Notes: generated by a model not told the origin, from the sequence alone. 64,000 nucleotides of DNA from Subsaximicrobium wynnwilliamsii (GCF_007997225.1 NZ_VORM01000006.1:1-64000), one strand, 5' to 3'. Counted from the first letter of the stretch, positions 53,901 through 62,754 are shown. Numbers and translations: made by a program.

Positions 53901-54942
53901 TGACTTCTTCAGGGATTTGGCTGTTATTGATGACGTTGAATTTTTCAAGATACTCATCATAAAAACTAACGCCAGCGCCATCCGTTCCAAACCATAAGGT
54001 GCCTGTATAATCTTCATAAATGCAAAGAATATCGTTATAATGTAAAGCTCGCGGATTGTGTTTTTTAACTTCAAAATGTGTTACTTCAAAAGTATTGAGA
54101 CTCATTTTATAAAGTCCGTCGCCAAATGTGCCAATCCATAGCCTGTTTTTTTTATCGATGTGCATGGATAAAATATTCAAATTATCTGGAAGTTCAATTT
54201 CTTCTTGCAACAAGGTATCAACCCTTCCAAAAAGTGGTGATTTGGAATCTTTAAACCACAACCCATTTCCATAAGAACCAATCCAAATAGCCGCTGAAGC
54301 ATCGAACAAAATGGCAGCATAATTTATGGTAGAATTTTTATTGCCATCTGGGAAATGAGGTGTTATGGTATTGTCTTCGCTATTTACGCTCACTATTTTG
54401 CCTTGGCTAGCGAGCCAAATAGTACCATTGCTATCTTCTGAAATTGAATAAATGGATCCTATGTCTTCCGGCGGAATAATTAAAGTTTCTTTTTGGGTAA
54501 GCCCATCCATCTTAAACACCCCGAAGTTATAGGTGCCAAACCAATAATTTTTCTTACGGTCTTGATAGACCGCACTCACATCTTTTAATGTTGAAAACGG
54601 GCTGAAGCTGTCCTCCTTTTTATTGTAAATTTGAGGTTTTTTTGAAATGGGAATGCTAATGATATTGCCCTCACGATCTGTATAAACTTTTCCCAAATGG
54701 CTGTAAGTAGGTTTGGTCACATCTATAAAAAACGCATTGTAGATTTGAAATTTGTTGCCGTCAAACTTATTGAGCCCATCCTGTGTTGCAAGCCATAAGT
54801 AGCCAATGCTATCTTGTGTGACGGAAACAACGCTGTTTTGAGAAAGCCCGTCGTTTACAGATAATTGCCTAAAGGATACTTGCGATTGGCTGTTGGATTC
54901 AATTACAAATAAAGCGCCAATAAGAAAACAGGCCATTTTCAT
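50986..54942 (-). CDS. hybrid two-component system sensor/regulator (HTCS) with AraC output
   Basis: About 1,318 residues from the ATG at 54942 (signal peptide KMACFLIGALFVIESNSQ). Periplasmic sensor of around 14 propeller blades (IGYLWLATQDGLNKFDG, LWIGTFGDGLYKM, WLSSNRGITMI), a Y_Y_Y domain near 690-760, a membrane helix near 775-795, HisKA with LSHEFRTPLTLI, HATPase (LFSNAIKYTSKGG, GSGIGLSLVKEL), a receiver domain (ALVVDDNQD, IISDLVMP phospho-Asp, TKPF) and an AraC helix-turn-helix (SRMQLHRKML, INEVAYMVGFSTPSYF). All phosphorelay residues are present. HTCS usually control glycan-use loci; none is adjacent here. Confidence 0.93.
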   Translation of the reverse strand: MKMACFLIGALFVIESNSQSQVSFRQLSVNDGLSQNSVVSVTQDSIGYLWLATQDGLNKFDGNKFQIYNAFFIDVTKPTYSHLGKVYTDREGNIISIPISKKPQIYNKKEDSFSPFSTLKDVSAVYQDRKKNYWFGTYNFGVFKMDGLTQKETLIIPPEDIGSIYSISEDSNGTIWLASQGKIVSVNSEDNTITPHFPDGNKNSTINYAAILFDASAAIWIGSYGNGLWFKDSKSPLFGRVDTLLQEEIELPDNLNILSMHIDKKNRLWIGTFGDGLYKMSLNTFEVTHFEVKKHNPRALHYNDILCIYEDYTGTLWFGTDGAGVSFYDEYLEKFNVINNSQIPEEVNIDLVRAIQVDKNDDVWIGTSGKGLSRYTPKTNLWKTYTEKAGSLSSNRIVSLLIDDDQDLWIGTQGGGLNIMQTNGETRYYNKNSTVALPTETIWDIFEDSSNATWLATRDHGMIQFDKNKGVLKTYDTSNGLPSNNVRVIIQGEDQKLWVGTEENGVLLIDPKTETFIDFQKDFNIEDENYVKKVKSLYYDQEGLLWVGTNGYGLSVFNFKNKTFHNYTIDDGLPNNVIYAILPDANNNLWLSSNRGITMITAPQDLNNKPVIANYDNYDGLATEFNTGAYFKSKNNVFYFGGLEGYYWFNPEDIQKNQVLPKTVITDFEVFNTSFPLVNNTELKYKQNTVSFTFSSLQFSLPKKNKYSYKLENYDENWIESKNSKTVRYTNLPFGSYTFLVKSSNYDGVWNEKPVSFSFSILKPWYLSSWMFFVYALLTLLISVLTYYYFKWKWKMTFNLKQEKQESGRLKRLDEYKTKLYTNLSHEFRTPLTLISGPIKKQLLTSDLKPDSKNDLQLVERNIDQMLSLVDQLLELSKLESGKMTLKVKQNDLGLYLKVLTESFQFLAEQHGLKLSAKIPDIEEAWFDADSIERIVNNLFSNAIKYTSKGGVIAFSAKRTDDNEIRMTFINDIDGIIEKDIYKIFNRFYQINEDSEGSGIGLSLVKELTSLCHGTIEASYVDASKMKFVVNLPITKNAFLPNEIDTATGFQSRASQTEMASSNTAENTKKPIALVVDDNQDIRAFIKSLLVENFRVIEAKDGFEGIEKAFKTIPDIIISDLVMPLKTGIELCEILKHDEKTSHIPIIILTGKTDEKDEIVGLNTGADDYITKPFNPKTLQIKVGNIIQNKNKLHQRYKQDNLFSPKEIAVTSADQVFLEKVQTILDQHLSNPEFTSEVFSKHVGMSRMQLHRKMLAYTGLSTSNFIRSQRLKQATSILKSSQFTINEVAYMVGFSTPSYFIKCFKEMYRQTPAEYTNN

Positions 54943-55478
54943 AATCCCCAATTTAGTTTTTTTGTGCTTACCCTATTTATCATAATCTGTATCTGTAACA
55001 CGTTTATATAGAAAGCTGTTTTGACGGCTAGCTTCATTACATTTTACCAAATAGCACAGGTTTATGTACACTCGCTTTTTTTCACTTAACGAATTGGCAA
55101 GTACTGTTAGGAAATCTTTAGGGTAGATGGTTTGGGATTAACCATGGCAAACGAAGAACGCACAAACAAATATAGAAGATGCATTTCGAACCATAGGTTA
55201 TGTCTCTAAATTTAAGACATTTAACCCTAGCTTTACAAATTTTTATTAAATAGAAGTTGATTAAGGAAGTTGACCAACTAGGTTTGACCAATTGGCAGCA
55301 TATCAAGGTCACAATTGGGCTAAAGAAGATTGGTTTGTTTAATGGATTTTTATTCTGAAATGTGAGCAGTTTCATTGTGGATTCATAGTACAAATCTCCA
55401 TCCTCCCATCAATCTATTCGGAAACATACTTTCTTCTGAAGCAGGCCTGGAATCCATTATACTTCTATGGCAATGCTC
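54943..55478. other. intergenic upstream of the HTCS gene
   Basis: 536 bases. A TATATTTG box on the minus strand at 55167-55174 could start the HTCS message with a leader of about 220 bases. No gene supported; the only open frame (minus 55118-55393) lacks coding character. Confidence 0.4.
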
Positions 55479-56087
55479 CTATTTCAATAATTTTTGCGTT
55501 TCTGAGCCAATCTCCAAAGCGGAATAATCCAGTTTCCAGCCAATGGTTTCAACGATGCCTTCAATGAGTAAAACCGATTCCAAGGCTTCTTTTTTGGCAA
55601 TGTTGAAGAGTCCGCTTTCGGGTACCTTATTCATGATGTGCAGTTTGGCTTCGTTGTGCAACTCGGTTAAATCTGAAGCCACAAAACGATTGAACATGCC
55701 ATCTTTTTTATCGTAATAATTCAAATCGGTTTCGATGCTCAAGACTTCGGGCTCAGGGAAATGATGCAGTTTTACGGTTTTGGTCTTGACATCGGCATCC
55801 ATTTTTATCTTGGACAAATCAAAGCCAACATGCGCTTTTGCTTTGATAACCACCAGTGCCTTTTTTCGGCTGGACACCAATTTCAAGAAACGTGATTTGA
55901 CATCTTCATAGTGGTAGATTTCAGCAAAATCGCCTTCCACCGTAATAAATTTGCAGACTTTCTTGATCTTATCCAACAAAATAACCGATTGGGTATTGCT
56001 GCGCCTCTTGATGCTCAGTTGACTCAATAAGGTCACAGCACCTAAGGTGAGCAACACACTTATAATGATGATAAAGAATGTTTCCAA
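55479..56087 (-). CDS. DUF4230 membrane-anchored protein
   Basis: 202 residues with an N-terminal anchor helix (FFIIIISVLLTLGAVTLL) and a single soluble domain: LLDKIKKVCKFITVEGDFAE, ALVVIKAKAHVGFDLSKIKM, TVKLHHFPEPEVLSIETDL, YYDKKDGMFNRF and LLIEGIVETIGWKLDY, matching DUF4230. Found in many Bacteroidota and Firmicutes, function unknown, likely in the periplasm. 52 bases downstream of the cyclase gene and probably in one unit with it. Confidence 0.85.
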   Translation of the reverse strand: METFFIIIISVLLTLGAVTLLSQLSIKRRSNTQSVILLDKIKKVCKFITVEGDFAEIYHYEDVKSRFLKLVSSRKKALVVIKAKAHVGFDLSKIKMDADVKTKTVKLHHFPEPEVLSIETDLNYYDKKDGMFNRFVASDLTELHNEAKLHIMNKVPESGLFNIAKKEALESVLLIEGIVETIGWKLDYSALEIGSETQKLLK

Positions 56088-56139
56088 TAGTTATAGCTTT
56101 AGTTCCTATAAGGTTTTAAACCTGCCGGATCTGCATAAG

Positions 56140-56889
56140 TTAGTCTATTATTTTGTATAAAATAGGTTTACTCGGTGTGGCATCATTTTCAAAAGGTGCA
56201 ATTTGCAAGTTCAAAAAGTAGGTCCCATCTTCGATAGAATTAGGCACGTAAATAAGCTCGGTAATTGTACAATCCTTCCGCAGTTTACCCTCAAAGTTCC
56301 AAAAGGCCTTGTGACTTTTCAATTCGCCGCCATCTTCCTCACGATCCACACTGGGTTGATCTATCAATAAATGTTTAATCCCTTTTTGAACCAAGTAGGC
56401 CACAGCATCTTCTTGCAAATAGGGCCAATTGGTATGGGAATATTGTTTTGACTTCTTTTCTATCATGTTAGGAATGGTCCTAATCACAATGGCGTCCCTT
56501 TTTTTATTGCCCAAAGCAAATTTTATCTGCGCTTTTGAGATCATGGTGTCGTTCATGTAGCGCTCGGGCGCAACGGTTACAACTTCCGCCAAAAAGAAAA
56601 ACTGCTTCAGGTTTTGATTGACGGAATGCACTTTTTCAGTAATATGCCCAACACACTCGGTATGCGTACCGTGCGCATGCGGATTGAAATTAATGCTATT
56701 GAAATTGATCGAAGCGCCATCAACCACAGCGGCTTTCCACTCATCAATCACTACAGGTTCAATTTTTGGGGCATCAATATACCAAGCGTTTACATTGTCT
56801 TTGGAGGCACGCATAGGTATGGAAATGTCCAAAGGTTTTGTGAGGTCAATTTTTCGTGTTCTGGATTGGTAATTTATGCTGGCAATCAT
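56140..56889 (-). CDS. cyclase family protein (kynurenine formamidase-like fold)
   Basis: 249 residues, no signal peptide. The metal-binding signature HAHGTHTECVGH (near residue 71-82) is the HxGTHxD/E motif of the cyclase/KynB superfamily; further blocks DAIVIRTIPN, HLLIDQPSVDREEDGG and ITELIYVPNSIEDGTYFLN fit. Substrate is not readable; members include formamidases, isatin hydrolase and polyketide cyclases. The opening LTKPLDISIPM is also typical. Genes for tryptophan breakdown are not nearby, so the kynurenine role is unproven. Confidence 0.85.
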   Translation of the reverse strand: MIASINYQSRTRKIDLTKPLDISIPMRASKDNVNAWYIDAPKIEPVVIDEWKAAVVDGASINFNSINFNPHAHGTHTECVGHITEKVHSVNQNLKQFFFLAEVVTVAPERYMNDTMISKAQIKFALGNKKRDAIVIRTIPNMIEKKSKQYSHTNWPYLQEDAVAYLVQKGIKHLLIDQPSVDREEDGGELKSHKAFWNFEGKLRKDCTITELIYVPNSIEDGTYFLNLQIAPFENDATPSKPILYKIID

Positions 56890-57119
56890 GGTTGAATAAT
56901 CTGTGATGCGTTTTCAAAATCTCAATAAGATAGTTATAAAGCTAACACTTGCAAATCATAAAATTAAACTATTCTCAATAAATAGTTAAGTTATTTAGAA
57001 TGGATGGACATGTATGCCTTCAATTTTGGAAACGTTTTTTTGGCCATATCCAATAACTGAAAGCTGTGATGTGCAATTGCATCACTTTAAATGGATACTC
57101 ACACCAATGAAGGCAGACT

Positions 57120-58253
57120 TCAAACTAAATTCAACATAAACAAATCGGAGGCGATCCCATCACTCAAAAACTTGCCTTTTTTGGTCACTTTGAGTGTTTC
57201 ATCATCAAGAAACAACAAATGCTGTTCAAGAAATACTTCCGATTGCTTCAAAAGATAAGTTTTATACAATGCTCCAAAATCGTTACTTACCTTTTCCAGA
57301 GACACGCCCCACATGGTTCTCAGTCCGGTCATGATGTATTCGTTGTATTTATCGGTTAGCGTTAAGGTCTCGGTTTCCATGGGGAGTTGGCTCAATGCTA
57401 ATGCCTCGATGTATTTGGAGTTATTCCGCACATTCCAAGACCGCTGGGTGCCGTTGAAGGAATGTGCCGAGGGACCAATCCCGATATAAGCTTTGCCTTG
57501 CCAATAAGCAGTATTGTTTCTGCTGAAAAACCCGGCTTTTCCAAAATTGGAAAGCTCATAATGTATAAATCCCTTGTCTTCGAGCGTATCTGCCAATAAC
57601 TGAAATTGCTCCTGTGCCACATCATCATCCACATCGTCAATAATTCCCTTTTTGATGAAACTTTGCAGTGCCGTTTTGGGTTCTACCGTGAGCGCATAAC
57701 TCGAAATGTGCGGAATATCAAAGGTCAAGGCCGTTTGGATATTTTGCAGCCAACGCGCGTTGCTCAAACCGGGAATACCATAAATCAAATCGACGGAAAT
57801 GTTATCAAAAAGACGTGTTGCTTCTTCTAAACAGGTTTTGGCTTCCTCGGCGTTGTGCGCGCGATTCATCAGTTTTAAATCCTGCTCAAAAAAGGATTGA
57901 ATCCCAATGGACAATCGGTTGATTGGCGAATTTGCAAAGCTGTTGAGTAGTTGCGTAGTTAAATCGTCTGGATTGGCTTCCAAAGTGATTTCTGGATGGG
58001 CAACAACTTCGTAATATTTATAAACCGTTTCAATCAAAAATCGCAACTCATCAATCGTCAATAAACTGGGAGTGCCGCCGCCAAAATAGATGGTTTCAAC
58101 CTGTTGCTTAGCAAATTCGTTTCTACGCAATGTAATTTCTTTGGCCAGAGCTTCAATCATGTCATCGCGTTTCTTGAGAGACGTCGAGAAATGAAAATCA
58201 CAGTAATGACAGGCTTGTTTGCAAAAAGGAATATGAATGTAGATACCAGACAT
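57120..58253 (-). CDS. hemW: HemW-type radical SAM protein
   Basis: 377 residues. Radical SAM motif CKQACHYC (Cys 11, 15, 18) followed by DF, then GGGTPSLL, TLEANPDDL, RLSIGIQSF and the C-terminal HemW domain (ARNNTAYWQGKAYIGIGPSAHSF-type region). This family was long annotated as anaerobic coproporphyrinogen oxidase but members of this type are heme chaperones that deliver heme to respiratory enzymes. Start ATG at 58253 stands one base from a 14-copy heptamer array, so its leader is a microsatellite. Stand-alone gene. Confidence 0.9.
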   Translation of the reverse strand: MSGIYIHIPFCKQACHYCDFHFSTSLKKRDDMIEALAKEITLRRNEFAKQQVETIYFGGGTPSLLTIDELRFLIETVYKYYEVVAHPEITLEANPDDLTTQLLNSFANSPINRLSIGIQSFFEQDLKLMNRAHNAEEAKTCLEEATRLFDNISVDLIYGIPGLSNARWLQNIQTALTFDIPHISSYALTVEPKTALQSFIKKGIIDDVDDDVAQEQFQLLADTLEDKGFIHYELSNFGKAGFFSRNNTAYWQGKAYIGIGPSAHSFNGTQRSWNVRNNSKYIEALALSQLPMETETLTLTDKYNEYIMTGLRTMWGVSLEKVSNDFGALYKTYLLKQSEVFLEQHLLFLDDETLKVTKKGKFLSDGIASDLFMLNLV

Positions 58254-58254
58254 T

Positions 58255-58352
58255 GAATAACGAATAACGAATAACGAATAACGAATAACGAATAACGAAT
58301 AACGAATAACGAATAACGAATAACGAATAACGAATAACGAATAACGAATAAC
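58255..58352. repeat. heptamer tandem array (GAATAAC) x14 next to the hemW start
   Basis: Fourteen perfect copies, 98 bases, starting two bases after the hemW ATG on the plus-strand coordinate scale, i.e. directly in its 5' leader. Since seven is not a multiple of three, any upstream frame (SLFVIRY repeats) changes with copy number. Confidence 0.97.
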
Positions 58353-58454
58353 GAAAGTAAAAAAGCTACTTCACAAAGTAACACAAAGAAGCTCGAACTT
58401 ACACAAAGTTATCACTAAATCGAAGCACTGAAAACTACAACTGAGACTGAAAAC

Positions 58455-59060
58455 TCATTTCTTTTTACGCAAGTCAACAATAGGATTGTTTTTCACTCCC
58501 CCTTTGGTGGCTGTGGGGCTCTTACTATTCTGTTTTACAAAAGCATCCCAACCCGAATAGCTCTTACCAATTTCAATACGCCCCTGATTATAAAAATGAC
58601 ACACTGCAGCCGCCAGCCCATCAGTAGCATCGAGGTTTTTAGGAAGGGTTTTAAGGCCTAAAAGGCTTTGCAGCATTTTGGCCACTTGTTCTTTACTGGC
58701 ATTTCCGTTACCCGTAATGGCCATCTTTATTTTTTTGGGCGAATACTCAGTTATAGGCACTTCCCGGGACAAGCCTGCTGCCATGGCCACGCCTTGTGCT
58801 CTTCCTAACTTGAGCATACTCTGCACATTTTTTCCGAAGAAAGGCGCCTCAATGGCAATTTCATCGGGATGGTGTGTGTCAATAAGCTCTATGGTGCGCT
58901 CAAAAATGAGCTTTAATTTGAGATAATGATCACTGTATTTTTTGAGGTCGAGTTCATTGAGTTGGAGAAATTCCATCTTTTTGCCCACGACTTTTATGAG
59001 TCCAAAACCCATAATGGTCGTGCCTGGGTCAATTCCCAATATGATTTTTTCGTTTACCAT
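58455..59060 (-). CDS. ruvC: Holliday junction resolvase RuvC
   Basis: 201 residues. The four acidic catalytic residues are in place: D11 in ILGIDPGTT, E71 in IAIEAPFFGKN and the pair in DATDGLAAAVCHF near 143-146. MLKLGRAQGVAMAAGLSRE and ITGNGNASKEQVAKML are standard. The last 25 residues are a basic extension seen in Flavobacteriaceae. RuvC resolves Holliday junctions with RuvAB, which are not in this window. It overlaps the stop of the barrel gene by one base. Confidence 0.95.
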   Translation of the reverse strand: MVNEKIILGIDPGTTIMGFGLIKVVGKKMEFLQLNELDLKKYSDHYLKLKLIFERTIELIDTHHPDEIAIEAPFFGKNVQSMLKLGRAQGVAMAAGLSREVPITEYSPKKIKMAITGNGNASKEQVAKMLQSLLGLKTLPKNLDATDGLAAAVCHFYNQGRIEIGKSYSGWDAFVKQNSKSPTATKGGVKNNPIVDLRKKK

Positions 59061-59689
59061 TAATCGCAGTATCTACAGCCACTCAAGGAAAATGTCAATC
59101 CAAAAGTCACAGTTAATAAATCGCCATTGAAAGCACCAAAGCCTTCAGCAACGGGATCAAAATCATTCGCAAAGCCCATAATGTAGGACACATCGGTGTA
59201 AACGGACAAAGTTTGCGACAATCCATAATGAAACTCAACACCTGCCATCGCATTCAAAAATGACAAGTCATTGTTGCTGTAATTACCCAAAGGCTTAATT
59301 ATGGAATATCCAGGACCAGCGTGCGCTACAATACCGATGCGTTGTGGCAAAAAAACCAGCGCTTCGGTAGGATCATAAACGAGCTGTGCATTGATGCGTG
59401 TATAATTGGTTTTAAATTCCAGCGAAGCCTCGCCACTGGAAAACCGATTGAAGCCAAAGTCCAACTTAGCGCCCAACTGTTTTTTGAACATGTGCTGAAT
59501 GCCAAGATTTACCGTCGGAAAATTTAGCGATTTCGATTCAAAACCGGCAACAAACCCCGATGATGACGCATTGTTGACACCAAGTGCCAACTGTGCTTTC
59601 CACTCATTGGTTGGGCGCTGCGCAAATGACAAGGTAGTAATCAAAGCGCATACCACAGCAAAGATTAGAGGTCTATAATTTGGGGTCAT
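59060..59689 (-). CDS. outer-membrane beta-barrel protein
   Basis: 209 residues with signal peptide (LIFAVVCALITTLSFAQ). Alternating strands such as QLALGVNNASSSGFVAGFES, LGAKLDFGFNRFS, LQVYTDVSYIMGFA-type segments and LLTVTFGLTFSLSG resemble small OmpA/OprF-like eight-strand barrels. The end GCRYCD after the last strand is unusual in having two Cys. Single-base overlap with ruvC suggests co-transcription. Function structural or unknown. Confidence 0.7.
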   Translation of the reverse strand: MTPNYRPLIFAVVCALITTLSFAQRPTNEWKAQLALGVNNASSSGFVAGFESKSLNFPTVNLGIQHMFKKQLGAKLDFGFNRFSSGEASLEFKTNYTRINAQLVYDPTEALVFLPQRIGIVAHAGPGYSIIKPLGNYSNNDLSFLNAMAGVEFHYGLSQTLSVYTDVSYIMGFANDFDPVAEGFGAFNGDLLTVTFGLTFSLSGCRYCD

Positions 59690-59718
59690 ATCATTTTTAT
59701 GATTTAATTTGCGCCATC

Positions 59719-60687
59719 ATGCTTGTACGCCTTTCCCACAAAACTAAACAATTCTTTTTTGTACTTATTAAATTAAGTGTTGTTGTTGCTGCATTTTATA
59801 TCATCTCTCATAAATTGACCAGCAACGATGCTTTAGAAATAAGCTCTTTTTTAAAGGTTTTGCAAGAAAACGAGCTATTCTCCATTGAAAACGTCTTTCT
59901 TTTACTGCTTTTGACCGTTTTTAATTGGTTTTTTGAAATCCTTAAATGGCAACTCCTTCTAAAACCAATAAGCCCTATTTCATTTAAAATCGCTGCAGCA
60001 CAAAGTCTGGGCGCATTGACCGCGTCGTTGCTTACACCCAACCGGCTTGGTGAGTATGCAGCTAAAGTAATGTACTTTAAAAAGCCAAAACGAAAGGCTG
60101 TGGTTTTACTCAATCTGCTGGGGCACCTGCTGCAAATGAGCGTTACCGTTATTTTTGGGGTCATCGGTCTTTGGCTATTTCAATCGCAACAGGATTTGGG
60201 GATCGATTACATCAAGATTTCACTGGTCATTTTTGTAATTGTAGGTTTAATAATACTTGTGCTTTTTCTTCTGAATAAAATCAAGATGCGAATCAAAGGA
60301 TATTCCGTAGAAAAACTGAAACACTTTTTTCAAAAACTTCCGAAGCAAACATTCGTTTACGTGTTTTTGTGCTCAGTGGTACGTTATCTTATCTTTTCAT
60401 TCCAGTTTTTTTTATTGCTGAAATTATTCAAGGTCAACATCTCTTATTTTGATGCCATGACTGTGATATCCTCGGTGTATCTTTTGGCTTCCATAATCCC
60501 ATCGCTTTTGATTTTTGATGTGCTTATCAAAGGAAGTGTTGCGGTTTATTTATTTGGTTTGATTGCTGTGAATGGTTTAACAGTGCTTAGTGTGGTAACT
60601 TTGATGTGGCTGTTAAATTTTATGCTTCCAAGTGTTTTTGGAAGCTATTATGTGCTTAATTTTAAACTTCCTAAATCTACTGCCTAA
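59719..60687 (+). CDS. YbhN/AglD-like multi-pass membrane protein (LPG synthase TM family)
   Basis: About 322 residues from the ATG at 59719; the frame upstream only offers a TTG. Seven to eight helices, with the family signature SLGALTASLLTPNRLGEYAAK near residue 105-125. The family includes the flippase part of MprF and AglD-like proteins and is often paired with glycosyltransferases, as here: the next gene overlaps by one base. Likely moves a lipid-linked sugar or membrane lipid (inference). Confidence 0.82.
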   Translation: MLVRLSHKTKQFFFVLIKLSVVVAAFYIISHKLTSNDALEISSFLKVLQENELFSIENVFLLLLLTVFNWFFEILKWQLLLKPISPISFKIAAAQSLGALTASLLTPNRLGEYAAKVMYFKKPKRKAVVLLNLLGHLLQMSVTVIFGVIGLWLFQSQQDLGIDYIKISLVIFVIVGLIILVLFLLNKIKMRIKGYSVEKLKHFFQKLPKQTFVYVFLCSVVRYLIFSFQFFLLLKLFKVNISYFDAMTVISSVYLLASIIPSLLIFDVLIKGSVAVYLFGLIAVNGLTVLSVVTLMWLLNFMLPSVFGSYYVLNFKLPKSTA

Positions 60688-61817
60688 TGCTACTTATCAT
60701 CATTTTGATCATAACCCTTTTATATGTAGCGCTCATTGGCAGCTTTGTGATTGGTTTTGACCGTGTTGAAATCTTCAAACTCACAGACAAGACCCCAAAA
60801 ACCGGTTTCACAATTGTGATCCCTTTTAGAAATGAAGCGCAGCACTTGCCAATCCTTCTAAAATCTCTATTAAAACTTCGTTATACCAAACAGCTTTTTG
60901 AGATCATTTTGGTAGATGACGACTCTTCAGATGCTTCCGTAGCGATCATTGAAAAACAGTTGCCGCGATTCAAAAATGTATCTATCACTATATTGAAGAA
61001 CACTAGAAAAACAGATGCTCCAAAAAAAGACGCCATTACCGAAGCCATTATAAACGCCAAGCACGATTGGATTGTGACCACAGATGCCGATTGCCAAGTC
61101 CCAATATTTTGGCTGAATTGTTTGGACGCTTTCATACAGCAACGGGATAGCAACTGCATTGTTTTACCCGTGGCTTACGTGGCGCAAAATTCTCTATTGT
61201 CCCGTTTTCAAATCTTGGACATGCTCAGTTTACAGGCTTCCACCATTGGAGGTTTTGGCATCAACAAACCCTTTATGTGCAATGGCGCAAATCTGGCTTA
61301 TAGAAAAACAGCATACCACGAGGTTGAAGGTTTTGAGGGCAACTCGCATATCGCAAGTGGCGATGATGTTTTTTTGCTGGAAAAAATGCTTAAAAAAGCG
61401 GCTCACAAGGTCAATTACCTTAGAAGCAGTAAGGCCATAGTGCTTACAAAATCACAGCAATCCTTGCGCCACCTCATTTCGCAACGAGTGCGTTGGGCTG
61501 CCAAGACCTCTAATTATAAGAATAAATTCGGAAAAATCACAGGGATCATCGTACTCTTGATGAACGCGCTTCTGCTTGTGTTTCCATTTTTGTTGCTGCT
61601 AGGCATTATCAGTTTAAAACTCTTTATCTACATCTTGATCATAAAATTTTGCCTTGATTTTTTATTGCTATTTAAAAGTGCCCGTTTTTTTGAACAGGAA
61701 TCCGCATTGAGCAGCTATATGTGGAGTTGTTTTATATATCCCTTTTTCAGTGTTTATGTGGCAATTCTCTCGGTTTTTAATGGCTATAACTGGAAAGGTC
61801 GCGCTTACCTAAAATAA
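60687..61817 (+). CDS. family 2 glycosyltransferase, membrane-bound
   Basis: 376 residues. N-terminal helix, GT-A fold with TIVIPFRNEAQHLP, EIILVDDDSSD, TTDADCQV (DxD), GANLAYRK, EGNSHIASGDDVFL and the acceptor motif SQRVRWAAKT, then three C-terminal helices. This is the plan of processive or lipid-linked GT2 enzymes. Overlap of one base with the YbhN-like gene suggests they act on the same glycolipid. Donor and acceptor unknown. Confidence 0.88.
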   Translation: MLLIIILIITLLYVALIGSFVIGFDRVEIFKLTDKTPKTGFTIVIPFRNEAQHLPILLKSLLKLRYTKQLFEIILVDDDSSDASVAIIEKQLPRFKNVSITILKNTRKTDAPKKDAITEAIINAKHDWIVTTDADCQVPIFWLNCLDAFIQQRDSNCIVLPVAYVAQNSLLSRFQILDMLSLQASTIGGFGINKPFMCNGANLAYRKTAYHEVEGFEGNSHIASGDDVFLLEKMLKKAAHKVNYLRSSKAIVLTKSQQSLRHLISQRVRWAAKTSNYKNKFGKITGIIVLLMNALLLVFPFLLLLGIISLKLFIYILIIKFCLDFLLLFKSARFFEQESALSSYMWSCFIYPFFSVYVAILSVFNGYNWKGRAYLK

Positions 61818-61818
61818 T

Positions 61819-61848
61819 TTGGCTTTCAATTATTTTCGTTAGATTTAC
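61819..61848 (+). promoter_or_regulatory. predicted promoter of the 61873 gene
   Basis: TTTGG at 61819 and TAGATTTA at 61841-61848, 18 bases apart; the -7 box matches seven of eight consensus bases if T...G is required. The ATG follows 25 bases later. Confidence 0.4.
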
Positions 61849-61872
61849 CCAAACTTTAATCCCTCTTTTCAG

Positions 61873-62754
61873 ATGAAAAAATTAGCGTTCTTTTTCTGCT
61901 TCATTGTTTGCAGTATAAGCCTCCAAGCTCAAGAAACCCATCTGGTTGATGGGGAATCGGTAGAATTGGAGATCGAAGCCAACGGGAAATTGGATTTACT
62001 CTGGAAGATTATCAATCGCGAGTATCGGTATTTTGTAAAAACGGAATCCAATGAACTCATTGAGTTGAAAAACACCGAGTCCAACGACGGGGACTTTCAA
62101 TATGAATACAGGACAACGCTCAACCAACTTACCCAAGATGAAACGCTCGATACAGGCGCTGTGAATTTCACACTTTCTAGTTTAAAAGCATTTGTGGATG
62201 CCTACAATGCAGCATCAGACAACAGCTATCAATCTGTACCCACCGAAAAGCGCATCACCACAAGGCTGGGTGTTTTTGGCGGCATCACCAATAGCCCTTT
62301 CATCTCAAATCCAGACAACCTAAAGTCGGGACTGTTTGGTGCAGAACTTGAGGTTTTAGACGCTAGGGGACTTATGCGCTCGGCACTGTTCATGCAAGTT
62401 AGACATGTACTAGAACATGATGACCTCGCTTATTCAACCACCGAAATCGCTTTAGGCTATCGCTTTCGAGTCGTCAATAAAAGAGCCTTCAACCTTTATG
62501 TGCAAACTAAATTTGCCACTTTGAATTTTTCTGATGCCACAATTGTTAGTACTGATGAAAACGACATCCTCACTCAAAATAATATAAAGGAGACTTCTTT
62601 TGATATACCGCTTATCTTTGGCATAGGTGTAGATATAAGAGTCAGCGAAAACAGTTTCATCACTTTAGGCTATGATCAATTATTTGCTATATTGATTGAT
62701 AATCAAGGTAATTTCTCAACCGATTTCACACTTGGGTACAAGTTCAATCTTTGA
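61873..62754 (+). CDS. secreted protein, possible outer-membrane barrel
   Basis: 293 residues with a signal peptide (KKLAFFFCFIVCSISLQAQ). After an N-terminal part with EFELEIEANGKLDLLWKIIN-like strands, residues 130-293 show alternating beta strands (ITTRLGVFGGITNSPF, LGYRFRVVNKRAFNLYVQTKFATLN, FGIGVDIRVSENSFITLGYD) ending in GYKFNL, typical of a small outer-membrane barrel. No named family. Own promoter, no operon partner. It could be a receptor or structural protein. Confidence 0.65.
   Translation: MKKLAFFFCFIVCSISLQAQETHLVDGESVELEIEANGKLDLLWKIINREYRYFVKTESNELIELKNTESNDGDFQYEYRTTLNQLTQDETLDTGAVNFTLSSLKAFVDAYNAASDNSYQSVPTEKRITTRLGVFGGITNSPFISNPDNLKSGLFGAELEVLDARGLMRSALFMQVRHVLEHDDLAYSTTEIALGYRFRVVNKRAFNLYVQTKFATLNFSDATIVSTDENDILTQNNIKETSFDIPLIFGIGVDIRVSENSFITLGYDQLFAILIDNQGNFSTDFTLGYKFNL

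Noticed and set aside
55118-55393. 91-codon minus-strand frame upstream of DUF4230/HTCS genes
   Set aside because: Low-complexity composition without motif; no start signal; probably intergenic.
58255-58352. Possible CRISPR array
   Set aside because: Units are seven bases without spacers; it is a microsatellite.
58157-58384. Protein-like repeat SLFVIRY
   Set aside because: Simple translation of the heptamer array in one frame; not a protein repeat domain.
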